In this document: piece after piece, positions 8,461 through 16,278 of the stretch
Position numbering within the stretch: position 1 is the stretch's first letter
How the letters are laid out: every line of letters begins with the position of its first letter
Origin: Iodobacter sp. BJB302
GTDB taxonomy: Bacteria; Pseudomonadota; Gammaproteobacteria; Burkholderiales; Chitinibacteraceae
Direction: 5' to 3'
Assembly: GCF_002735645.1 (NCBI RefSeq)
Contig: NZ_PDZG01000041.1
Coordinates: forward strand, 1-42,365
DNA: 42,365 nucleotides
Notes under the pieces: generated by a model
Database searches by the model: none
What the model was told of the DNA's origin: nothing
The model's input: only the letters and a program-made list of their open reading frames with translations
Program-made: the position numbers and the translations under genes

Positions 8461-9135
8461 ATGTTGCGACTTGCACATCGCGGTTTACACCGCACAGCCC
8501 CAGAAAACACGCTTGCGGCTTTTGCGCTGAGCTTAACGGCTGGCTTTGCTGGAATAGAAACAGATGTACGCTTATCTGCAGATGGAGAAGCCGTTTTATA
8601 TCATGACCGCAATGCGCCCGATGGTACGGCCGTAGCCACATTAAACCGCAGCGAATTATCCCATTTATCCGGCTATATCGTCCCGACTTTATCTGAAGCA
8701 CTCGATGCGTTTCCTGATGCCTATTGGAATATCGAAATCAAAACGCCCTCTGTTTTGCCTGAATGCCTGGCTATTTTGAACAACTATATCCATCACAGGC
8801 AGCTTCTTATCAGCTCGTTTCACCACGAAGTTGCACTCCATATTGAAAAAGAGCTTCATCTGGATTGTGCTTTTTTAATTGCACACCGCCCGGCGCAATT
8901 AAACGAATTTCTATTGTCCGCCATGCCACACCCACGCCTGCGCACCCTCATATGGGATTATGAAGTGCTTGATTTGGAATTACTCAATCAAAGCTATGCA
9001 CAGGGTTTTAATAATTTTGTTTATGGCGCTCAGACAGAAAAAGAGCACCTTATTTGCAAGGCCTTTCCCCTGCAAGGCATGATCACTGATTATCCGGAAT
9101 TTATTGGTCTGACGCCAGGGATTGCCCGCCAGTAG
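8461..9135 (+). CDS. Glycerophosphodiester phosphodiesterase, cytoplasmic type
   Basis: This 224-residue single-domain GDPD enzyme hydrolyses glycerophosphodiesters to glycerol-3-phosphate and an alcohol. The key metal and catalytic residues are visible: H6-R7 in AHRG, E15-N16 in PENT, E33 and D35 in IETDVRL, H48-D49 in YHDRN, and the NIEIK strand. There is no signal peptide, so it resembles cytoplasmic UgpQ rather than periplasmic GlpQ. It is divergent from the phospholipase gene with only about 55 bases between starts. The pair could act in sequence on membrane lipids: acyl removal outside, headgroup release inside. Confidence 0.93.
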   Translation: MLRLAHRGLHRTAPENTLAAFALSLTAGFAGIETDVRLSADGEAVLYHDRNAPDGTAVATLNRSELSHLSGYIVPTLSEALDAFPDAYWNIEIKTPSVLPECLAILNNYIHHRQLLISSFHHEVALHIEKELHLDCAFLIAHRPAQLNEFLLSAMPHPRLRTLIWDYEVLDLELLNQSYAQGFNNFVYGAQTEKEHLICKAFPLQGMITDYPEFIGLTPGIARQ

Positions 9136-9182
9136 TTTTAGTCATAAAAATGATAAAAATCACCTGAAAAAGGTAAAAAAAA

Positions 9183-9953
9183 ATGAAACTCCGTTTATTA
9201 TCTCGGGCAATCGCATTCAGCCTGATACTGGTACCTCTCAGCTATGCCAGCGACCCGATTAAAATCCGCCTTTCCAATCAAGAATGGGCCCCTTATATGG
9301 GCAAAGATTTAGCTGAATTTGGCATTTTATCCAAGCTGGTGTTCGAAGCCTTTGCCCGTGAAAATGTGCAGGTCAGCTACGAATTTTACCCCAATAACCG
9401 CACGCTTGAAGTGGCCAGAAAAGGCATTCTGGATGGCAGCTTTGGCTGGGCTATTTCGGCCGAAAGACAAAAAGATTTGCTCTATACCGATCCGGTACTT
9501 TCAGCCACTATGGTGTTTTTTGAAAGAATTAATGATAGAAAACCATGGAAAAAATTAAGTGATTTAAAAAACAACCGGATTGGCGTCACGCTGGGAAACT
9601 ACTACTCAGATGAATTTGCACTTTTAGAAAAACAAAAAATTTTAAATACAGACCGGGCGGCCGATGATTTAACAGGTTTCAGAAAACTAATTGTCGGTCA
9701 TATTGATTTATTTCCTATTGATATTGAAGTAGGCCAATATTTATTACAGCATAACTTTACACCGGAAAAACGTGCTCAAATCACCTGGCAAAAACAATCT
9801 TTCTGGCTGGCCCCAATGCATGTGGTTATCTGGAATAAACATCCGCGTGGTAAAGAATTAATTGACAGGTTTAACAGTGGTTTAAAAAAACTGAAAGCAA
9901 GTGGAGATTTTCAAAAAATTGTGGATGAAACACGCAGTAAAATTAATCAATAG
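9183..9953 (+). CDS. Periplasmic solute-binding protein, family 3
   Basis: This 256-residue protein has a signal peptide (about 1-22, ending LSYA-S) and a type II periplasmic binding fold of the amino-acid type (SBP_bac_3). Visible features are the WAPYMGKD strand, DGSFGWAISAERQKDLLYTDPV, and the second-lobe IGVTLGNYYSDEF. No permease or ATPase of an ABC importer lies nearby, so it may be an orphan binding protein or a sensor partner. An AAGG ribosome-binding site lies before the ATG, and the gene follows the diesterase by 47 bases on the same strand. The ligand cannot be told from sequence. Confidence 0.85.
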   Translation: MKLRLLSRAIAFSLILVPLSYASDPIKIRLSNQEWAPYMGKDLAEFGILSKLVFEAFARENVQVSYEFYPNNRTLEVARKGILDGSFGWAISAERQKDLLYTDPVLSATMVFFERINDRKPWKKLSDLKNNRIGVTLGNYYSDEFALLEKQKILNTDRAADDLTGFRKLIVGHIDLFPIDIEVGQYLLQHNFTPEKRAQITWQKQSFWLAPMHVVIWNKHPRGKELIDRFNSGLKKLKASGDFQKIVDETRSKINQ

Positions 9954-10122
9954 CAGCATTTGAGAAGCAAGCAGGCTGAAAAAAATACCATTTACATTAT
10001 TGGGCAAAAGTCTGACGGGCTTAAGCGCTGAATAGCCGGGATGTAAAAATGCAGCTTAGCCCGCCACGCTTACAATAAAAGCCGTAAAATGCAGCTCTTC
10101 CCGCTTTTGTAGAATCTGCCCC

Positions 10123-12447
10123 ATGCTGCCTTCAATTCACCAACGTATTGCCACCGAAATCGCCTGCCGCGAAGCCCAAGTGATTGCTGCTGTCAGCCTG
10201 CTGGACGATGGCGCCACCGTGCCATTTATTTCCCGTTACCGCAAAGAAGTCACCGGCGGGCTGGATGACACCCAGCTACGTAATCTGGAAGTGCGCCTTG
10301 GCTATTTACGTGAACTGGAAGAACGCAGAATTGCCATCATTAATAACATCACCGAACAGGGCAAGCTGAGCCCTGAATTAAAAATACAATTACTCAGCGC
10401 AGATAATAAACAGCGCCTCGAAGACCTTTACCTGCCCTTTAAACAAAAACGCCGCACCAAGGCGCAAATGGCCAGAGAAGCAGGCCTTGCCCCCCTGGCC
10501 GAGCAATTGCTTGCCAATCCGCAACTCAATCCTGAACAAGCCGCCAGCGCATTTATCAATGCAAAGGCAGATATCAAAGATGCCAAAGCTGCGCTTGATG
10601 GCGCGCGCGCAATTTTGATTGAAACCTTTAGTGAAGACGCGGAGCTGATTGCCCGGCTGCGTAGCTTTTTGCAAAGCAATGCCAGCAGCAAAACATCGGT
10701 GATCGCAGGAAAAGAAGCTGAAGGCGCAAAATTTGCGGATTATTTTGATTACCACGAAAAAATTTCTGCCATGCCTTCGCACCGTATTCTGGCTATTTTG
10801 CGGGGCAGAAATGAAGGCGTTCTGAATTTATCAATTCTACTACCCGAAGAATTAGCCGCCAGCCTTGCAAACGAAAAGGCGCGCGGCAGCACGCCAAATG
10901 TATGTGAAATGCGTATCGCAGAGCGTTTTGGCATCAAAAACCAGGACAGGCCTGCAGATAAATGGCTGATCGATACCGTAAGACAATGCTGGCGCACCAA
11001 GATCTTTTTAAGCTTGGAATCCGAGCTTTTAAGTCAGCTGAGAGAGCAGGCTGATATTGAGGCAATTAAAGTCTTCGCCAGCAATATGAAAGATCTGCTG
11101 CTGGCCGCACCCGCTGGGCCTAAGGTCACCATCGGCCTTGATCCTGGCCTGCGTACCGGCGTAAAAGTAGCCGTGGTTGATCGCACCGGCAAGCTGCTGG
11201 ACACCGCCACTATTTATCCGCATGAGCCGCGCAAAGCGTGGAATGAATCGCTGGCCACCCTGGCCGCGCTGGCAAAAAAACACGGTGCAGAGCTGATCTC
11301 TATCGGCAATGGCACGGCCAGCCGTGAAACCGATAAGCTGGCTGTCGAGCTGATTAAGCTGATGCCAGAGCTTGCCATGCAAAAGCTGGTGGTGTCTGAA
11401 GCGGGCGCATCGGTTTATTCTGCCTCTGAGTTTGCCGCCAAAGAATTTCCTGAGCTGGATGTCAGCCTGCGCGGTGCGGTATCCATCGCCCGCCGCCTGC
11501 AAGATCCGCTGGCCGAATTAGTTAAAATCGAGCCCAAGGCGATTGGCGTGGGCCAGTATCAGCACGATGTAAACCAAAACGAGCTGGCACGGATGCTCGA
11601 TACCGTGATCGAAGACTGCGTGAATGCGGTAGGTGTGAATGTGAATTCGGCATCGGTGCCGCTCTTAAGCCGAGTATCGGGCCTGAGCGCCACCATGGCG
11701 GCGAATATTGTGGCCTACCGCGATCAGCACGGGGCTTTTGCTGAGCGTAAAGCGCTGCTGAAAGTGCCGCGCATCGGCGATAAAAGCTTTGAGCTGGCAG
11801 CCGGATTCTTGCGCGTGATGGCGGGAAAAAACCCGCTGGATGCTTCTGCCGTCCACCCGGAAGCCTATCCGCTGGTAGAGAAAATCATCGCTAAAATTGG
11901 CAAAAACATTGGCCAGATTATTGGCGATAGCAGCCTGCTCAAAAGCCTGAATCCAGCCGAATTAGCCGACGCGCAATTTGGCGTGCCCACCATTAAAGAT
12001 ATTCTGACCGAGCTGGAAAAACCCGGCCGTGATCCCCGCCCGGAATTTAAAACCGCCAGCTTTCTTGAAGGCATTGAAAAAATTGCCGATTTAAAACTGG
12101 ATATGGTGCTGGAAGGCGTTGTCACCAATGTGACCAACTTTGGCGCATTTATTGATATTGGTGTGCATCAGGATGGCTTAGTGCATATCTCGGCGCTATC
12201 CAGCCGCTTTATTAAAGATCCGCGGGAAGTGGTGAAAACTGGCGATGTGGTCAAAGTTAAAGTAATAGAAGTTGATGTCGCCAGAAAACGCATTGCGCTG
12301 ACCATGCGTTTAAGCGACAGCGCGACACCAGGAGGTGAGCCGGTGAAGCAAAGCATGACAGCCAAGGATAGAAAAATAGCTGAACGTCAGCCGGAAGCAC
12401 AGGGTGCGATGGCTGCGGCACTGGCGGCTTTAAAAACCAAGCGCTAA
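10123..12447 (+). CDS. tex: RNA-binding transcription accessory protein Tex
   Basis: Tex is a conserved 774-residue cytoplasmic protein that binds nucleic acids and affects transcription and stress tolerance; in Bordetella it affects toxin expression. Domains in order are an N-terminal helical region (about 1-320), a YqgF/RNase-H-like domain starting at [14 protein letters not shown] (about 335), helix-hairpin-helix motifs (about 495-570), and a C-terminal S1 domain (about 660-728) with [26 protein letters not shown]. Length is normal for the family. The ATG at 10123 gives the usual start although the ribosome-binding site is weak; a TAGAAT sits only about 10 bases upstream. It stands alone as a transcription unit. 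Confidence 0.96.
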   Translation: MLPSIHQRIATEIACREAQVIAAVSLLDDGATVPFISRYRKEVTGGLDDTQLRNLEVRLGYLRELEERRIAIINNITEQGKLSPELKIQLLSADNKQRLEDLYLPFKQKRRTKAQMAREAGLAPLAEQLLANPQLNPEQAASAFINAKADIKDAKAALDGARAILIETFSEDAELIARLRSFLQSNASSKTSVIAGKEAEGAKFADYFDYHEKISAMPSHRILAILRGRNEGVLNLSILLPEELAASLANEKARGSTPNVCEMRIAERFGIKNQDRPADKWLIDTVRQCWRTKIFLSLESELLSQLREQADIEAIKVFASNMKDLLLAAPAGPKVTIGLDPGLRTGVKVAVVDRTGKLLDTATIYPHEPRKAWNESLATLAALAKKHGAELISIGNGTASRETDKLAVELIKLMPELAMQKLVVSEAGASVYSASEFAAKEFPELDVSLRGAVSIARRLQDPLAELVKIEPKAIGVGQYQHDVNQNELARMLDTVIEDCVNAVGVNVNSASVPLLSRVSGLSATMAANIVAYRDQHGAFAERKALLKVPRIGDKSFELAAGFLRVMAGKNPLDASAVHPEAYPLVEKIIAKIGKNIGQIIGDSSLLKSLNPAELADAQFGVPTIKDILTELEKPGRDPRPEFKTASFLEGIEKIADLKLDMVLEGVVTNVTNFGAFIDIGVHQDGLVHISALSSRFIKDPREVVKTGDVVKVKVIEVDVARKRIALTMRLSDSATPGGEPVKQSMTAKDRKIAERQPEAQGAMAAALAALKTKR

Positions 12448-12456
12448 AAATAGACG

Positions 12457-12488
12457 AAAAAAAAGGCAGCCACTAGGCGGTGGCTGCC
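12457..12488 (-). terminator. Rho-independent terminator on the minus strand
   Basis: GGCAGCCAC (12465-12473) and GTGGCTGCC (12480-12488) form a perfect 9-bp stem with a six-base loop. On the minus strand it is followed by eight Ts (12457-12464). It ends the small unknown gene, whose stop codon lies partly in the loop. It may also slow read-through from tex. Confidence 0.88.
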
Positions 12489-12883
12489 AATCCTGCTCCT
12501 GATTCCGTCCCCGTGACAGAAGATATGGCCCGGTAGCTGGCCAGGGCATTTTCTATCCTTTGCGGATGGCGTAATGAAGACGCAGCCATATCCTGCCTTG
12601 CAGAATTCATGGCCAGCTGAGGCCAATAGAGTGCAGAAGCCATCAGCATTTGCGACAGCAGCAATTGCGTATCAAGCGCCTTTGTTTCAAGCACACTCCG
12701 GTGCACTTGCAAATCCAGCGGCTGTGACTCCTCCGCCCTCAGCTCACTGATTTCATCTTTGAAAGTGCTTTTTTCCGTGCGCGCAGCCATCCTTTGCAGG
12801 GATAACTGCTGCCTGTTGTGCACGTCATCCTGTTGATTTCGTGCACTTCCGCTTGCCGGTGAAGTTTGAATTTGGGTATCCAT
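12473..12883 (-). CDS. Hypothetical protein, function unknown
   Basis: I do not recognise this 136-residue protein. It is Gln- and Ser-rich, with no signal peptide or clear membrane segment. A helical, partly hydrophobic stretch (LLLSQMLMASALYWPQLA) lies in the second half, followed by an Arg-containing amphipathic segment (HPQRIENALASYR). The frame is open to a TTG at 12934. I chose the ATG at 12883, although neither start has a strong ribosome-binding site. Support for a real gene comes from the well-formed terminator at its exact 3' end and from its place 75 bases downstream of the transporter on the same strand. A false frame remains possible. Confidence 0.5.
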   Translation of the reverse strand: MDTQIQTSPASGSARNQQDDVHNRQQLSLQRMAARTEKSTFKDEISELRAEESQPLDLQVHRSVLETKALDTQLLLSQMLMASALYWPQLAMNSARQDMAASSLRHPQRIENALASYRAISSVTGTESGAGLAATA

Positions 12884-12925
12884 CTCTGCATCATCAACGA
12901 TTTTTCCGATTGATGACCAGGAAGG

Positions 12926-12952
12926 ATTACCCAAAGCGATGGGTAATTTTTC
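12926..12952 (+). terminator. Hairpin with T-run pointing rightwards
   Basis: ATTACCC (12926-12932) and GGGTAAT (12941-12947) pair around an eight-base loop and are followed by TTTTCTTT on the plus strand. It looks like an intrinsic terminator for rightward transcription, yet no plus-strand gene lies between tex and this point. It could end a long tex 3' extension or an antisense RNA to the unknown gene, or act as a leader hairpin on the minus strand. Confidence 0.45.
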
Positions 12953-12958
12953 TTTATA

Positions 12959-14272
12959 TTACAATAGGATATGAGACAAAGCGAAGCCTGATCCCACTGA
13001 AACTGCCGAACAGACAAGGCCTGGCAGCATAAAGCTGTGATTCAGTAAATACTTGCCAATACCGGTTGTACCCGTGCGGTCAAAGTTAATTGCAGCGATC
13101 ACAGTGGGGTAATTAGGAATAAAGAAATAGCCGTTTACACTAGGAAACATCGCAATTAAAGCCGGAGCAGGAATCCCAAGGGCAATCCCCAAGGGAAGCA
13201 ATGCGCGAATCGTTGCGGCCTGTGAATATAATAAAATCGACATGCCAAATAGGGCGATTGAAAACAGCCATGGCTGAGCAGTCACAATATCTTTAACCGA
13301 GCCGGAAAACAACGCCATATTGGCCTGAATAAAGGTGTCGCCCATCCATGCCACACCAAAAATCCCGATCACCGCAGCCGAGCCAGCCCTGAATACCGAG
13401 CCCTTCACCACTTCATCTGGCTTCACTTTGCAAAAGAGCAAAATCAAAGCTGCTGCAGACAGCATCACAATTTCAATCGCCTGCGCCATATTCAGCTGCA
13501 CGCTTTTGCCTGCTACCAGCCATTCTGGCCTGAGCGCCGGAAAAGTACCCAGCATCACCACAGAAAACACCGCCAGTAAAAATAGCCATACCGAACGGCT
13601 GGCTGCCTTTGGTAAAGCCAGGCGCTCCTCAGTTTGCAAAGCCTGAATTTCACCCCGCTCTAATCTGCCACGGTAAACAGGATCAAGTTTCAGCTCGCAG
13701 CCCTGGTGGCTGGCCGCAAATGCCCCGGCCATCGTCCCCATCAGGGTGGCAGGAATGGCAATCATCAGAATATCGCCTAAATGAATTCCGGCTGGTGAAA
13801 GCAGTGAAAGCAAGGCGACTGTTGCTGCAGAAATGGGGCTGGCCGTAATGGCGGCCTGCGATGCAATCACAGCAATCGATAATGGGCGCTCGGGCCGTAC
13901 ACCCGATTCATGTGCAACCTCAGCGATGACCGGTAAAACCGCATAAGCCACATGGCCGGTACCTGCGAAAAGCGTAAAAAAATACGTTACCAGAGGCGCA
14001 TAAAAAGTGATGCGTTTTGGATCGCGGCGCAGCAGTTTTTCTGCGATACGCACTAAAAAATCCATCCCCCCTGCAGCTTGTAAACAGCCTGCCGTCGTGA
14101 TTACGGCAATAATCATCAGCATTACATCAATTGGTGCAGTTGTAGGCTGCAAACCAAAAATAAATACCAAAATGGCTAAACCCAAGCCGCCCATTACCCC
14201 TAAGCCGATCCCAGAAAGCCTGGCACCCAGTAAGATTGCGGCAATCACCACCAAAAACTCTAGTGCAATCAC
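12959..14272 (-). CDS. dcuA: Anaerobic C4-dicarboxylate transporter, DcuA type
   Basis: This 437-residue inner-membrane protein has about 10-12 hydrophobic segments and exchanges or takes up fumarate, malate, aspartate and succinate, mainly under low oxygen. Family landmarks include GARLSGIGLGVMGGLGLA, LFAGTGHVAYAVLPVIAEVA, SQAAITASPISAATVALLS and YSQAATIRALLP. These, plus DPVYRGRLERGE in the central loop, are closer to DcuA than to DcuB as I recall them. The frame is open to a TTG at 14287, but a GTG at 14272 sits nine bases after TGAGG and aligns with the DcuA start, so I use it. It is divergent from the flagellin gene. Confidence 0.93.
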   Translation of the reverse strand: MIALEFLVVIAAILLGARLSGIGLGVMGGLGLAILVFIFGLQPTTAPIDVMLMIIAVITTAGCLQAAGGMDFLVRIAEKLLRRDPKRITFYAPLVTYFFTLFAGTGHVAYAVLPVIAEVAHESGVRPERPLSIAVIASQAAITASPISAATVALLSLLSPAGIHLGDILMIAIPATLMGTMAGAFAASHQGCELKLDPVYRGRLERGEIQALQTEERLALPKAASRSVWLFLLAVFSVVMLGTFPALRPEWLVAGKSVQLNMAQAIEIVMLSAAALILLFCKVKPDEVVKGSVFRAGSAAVIGIFGVAWMGDTFIQANMALFSGSVKDIVTAQPWLFSIALFGMSILLYSQAATIRALLPLGIALGIPAPALIAMFPSVNGYFFIPNYPTVIAAINFDRTGTTGIGKYLLNHSFMLPGLVCSAVSVGSGFALSHILL

Positions 14273-14458
14273 AATATATATCCTCAAAAATTCTATTTGC
14301 TATATTGCCATGGCCTGCAATAGCACAAGCTGAGGCAGCGCAAACCCGGCCAATATAAGCTGAGCCCAACCGCAGGTCTGTGCCAGGGCGCTTCAGCATT
14401 GATGGCAGAGCTTAAGCAGAGTATGGTTTAAGAGAGGATTGTCTTGGGAGTAAATATC

Positions 14459-15265
14459 ATGGCTTTAGGAATTTCTGCTAATTTGCCATCGCTCAATGCA
14501 CAGAATAGTTTAAACAGCACAGCGCTGAGCAAATCACTGAGTGAGCTGTCTTCTGCTAGGCGCAGCAGCCAGGCCGACCCGGCCAGTACCGTGCTTATTG
14601 AGCAATTTGCCGCGCAAATTGCGGGCAGCAACCAGGCCAGATCCAATTTAAACGACGGTATTTCGCTGACCCAGGTTGCTGACGGCGCCTTAAGCACCAT
14701 TCAGGATAATACCCAGCGTATTCGTGAGCTGACCATTGCTGCGGGCAACGACACCCTCAGCACCCAAGACAGGGCAGCCATCCAAGAAGAATCCAATCAG
14801 CTGTCTTTAGCCAATAGCGATATTGTGCAAAACACCAATTTTAATGGCACGGCTCTGTTACAGGGGCAGGGAAATTTAAATTTTCAGGCAGGTGCCAACG
14901 CCGGGGATCAGCTTGCTCTGTCGAGACCAGACCTGACTAAACTAAACAGCAGCAACGGCCAAATTGATTTATCCAGTGCAGCGGCAGCAGGGAAGGCTTT
15001 ATCCAAGCTAGACAGTGATTTATCGTCAGTTTCCAGCGCCCGCTCTGATTTTGGTGCGGTCAGCAACCGCCTGACAGCCAGCGCTGCAAATTTGCAAAAC
15101 CGCTCTGAAAACCTTTCGGCAGCAAAAAGCAGAGTGGCCGATACCGATTACGCCGCCGCAACCGCAAACCTTGTACAGCAGCAGGTGCGTGCACAGGCTA
15201 ATATCGCGGCTCAGGCTCAGGCCAATGCGGCCCCGCAGCAAGTGCTCTCACTTCTTCGCTCATAA
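14459..15265 (+). CDS. Short, divergent flagellin (orphan)
   Basis: This 268-residue flagellin consists almost wholly of the D0 and D1 helices; the variable D2/D3 surface part is nearly absent. The conserved C-terminus (VQQQVRAQANIAAQAQANAA then PQQVLSLLRS) and the N-terminal D1 helix (LTQVADGALSTIQDNTQRIRELTIAAGND) identify the family. The usual SSGxRINSAxDDAAG motif is degraded to SSARRSSQADPAST. I start at the ATG at 14459, preceded by GGGAG; a TTG five codons upstream is less likely. No other flagellar genes are nearby. It could be a minor flagellin or a hook-junction-like subunit. A TGGCA-(10 bases after GG)-GC pattern at 14403-14418 weakly resembles a sigma-54 site. Confidence 0.88.
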   Translation: MALGISANLPSLNAQNSLNSTALSKSLSELSSARRSSQADPASTVLIEQFAAQIAGSNQARSNLNDGISLTQVADGALSTIQDNTQRIRELTIAAGNDTLSTQDRAAIQEESNQLSLANSDIVQNTNFNGTALLQGQGNLNFQAGANAGDQLALSRPDLTKLNSSNGQIDLSSAAAAGKALSKLDSDLSSVSSARSDFGAVSNRLTASAANLQNRSENLSAAKSRVADTDYAAATANLVQQQVRAQANIAAQAQANAAPQQVLSLLRS

Positions 15266-15267
15266 AT

Positions 15268-15303
15268 AAAAAACGCGGCACTTTAAAGTACCGCGTTTTT
15301 TTT
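15268..15303. terminator. Bidirectional rho-independent terminator
   Basis: AAAAACGCGG and CCGCGTTTTTTTT pair around a self-complementary ACTTTAAAGT core, with one mismatch, and are flanked by an A-run and a T-run. It lies between the convergent flagellin and diguanylate cyclase genes and touches the cyclase stop codon. Confidence 0.9.
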
Positions 15304-16208
15304 CAGACTAAAGCAACATCCTGTACCACACAATTACGCCCGGACGTTTTAGCCAGATAGAGCTGAATATCTGCCCGCTGATACAAAGGGCTGGCATCTG
15401 AGCCGTGCGATGCAGCGATTCCCATACTGACCGTTACATATTCAGAGATGGTTGAGGTCTGATGCGGCATTTTAAGCGACAGCACAGTTTTTCTGATTCG
15501 CTCTGCCACAATATATGCCCCCTCAAGGCTGGTTTCCGGCAATAAACAAGCAAACTCTTCCCCACCAATTCTGGCGGTTAAATCAGCCGGGCGTCGCAAT
15601 TCTGCTGCAATCACCACAGCAATCCGCTTTAAACATTCATCACCTGCAGGATGGCCATAATAATCATTAAAGCGCTTAAAAAAATCGACATCAATGAGCA
15701 CCAGTGAAAGTTGCCCGCCCTGCCTTTGTAAACGCTGTGTTTCCTGCTTCAATGCTTCATCAAAATGCCGGCGGTTGGCAAGGCTGGTTAAACCATCCGT
15801 AATAGCCAGACGATGTAGAAGCTCTCTTGTACGCTTCATTTCCAGCTGATTACGAATGCGGGCCTTAATACTCAGTGCCCTGCAAGGCTTCACAATATAA
15901 TCAGCCCCACCCACGGAAAAGCCTCTTTCTTCCTGCTCAGGGTCCCCAAGAGAAGTCACAAAGATCACCGGAATATCTGCCGTTGCAGGGTCTTCTTTCA
16001 TTCTTTGGCAAATGGCATAGCCATTCATATCGGGCAGCATCACATCCAATAAAACCAGATCAGGTTTAGGCAGCTCTTTCATTGCGGCTAATGCATCCTG
16101 GCCGCTCACAGCGAATCGCAATTCGTACTGATCATCCAGCATCACAGCCAGCAATTCAATATTACTTGGTTCATCATCGACAACGAGAAGAATAGGCTGG
16201 TGAATCAA
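15303..16208 (-). CDS. Response regulator diguanylate cyclase (REC-GGDEF)
   Basis: This cytoplasmic protein of 301 residues makes c-di-GMP when its receiver domain is phosphorylated. The REC domain (about 1-120) has the acidic pair D11-D12 and phospho-acceptor D55 (LLDVMLPD). The GGDEF domain (about 130-295) has the active site GGEEF at 215-219 and a full inhibitory I-site R206-P-A-D209 five residues before it, so product inhibition is expected. The start is uncertain: the longest frame begins with a TTG at 16232, but a TTG at 16208 lies six bases after CCGGAG, so I use it. The gene lies about 70 bases after the hybrid kinase on the same strand and is its likely output. Confidence 0.93.
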   Translation of the reverse strand: MIHQPILLVVDDEPSNIELLAVMLDDQYELRFAVSGQDALAAMKELPKPDLVLLDVMLPDMNGYAICQRMKEDPATADIPVIFVTSLGDPEQEERGFSVGGADYIVKPCRALSIKARIRNQLEMKRTRELLHRLAITDGLTSLANRRHFDEALKQETQRLQRQGGQLSLVLIDVDFFKRFNDYYGHPAGDECLKRIAVVIAAELRRPADLTARIGGEEFACLLPETSLEGAYIVAERIRKTVLSLKMPHQTSTISEYVTVSMGIAASHGSDASPLYQRADIQLYLAKTSGRNCVVQDVALV

Positions 16209-16278
16209 GACTAGCTCCGGTACATTGAACAAAATTAAAAATTCGCTGCTGGCGTATGATACATGAATACTATTTCAA

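Noticed and set aside
14403-14418. Sigma-54-like site before the flagellin gene
   Set aside because: The GG/GC spacing fits, but the -12 part reads AAGC, not TTGC, so the match is too weak to list as a feature.
16232-16232. TTG start at 16232 for the diguanylate cyclase
   Set aside because: There is no ribosome-binding site before it, whereas the TTG at 16208 has CCGGAG at six bases.
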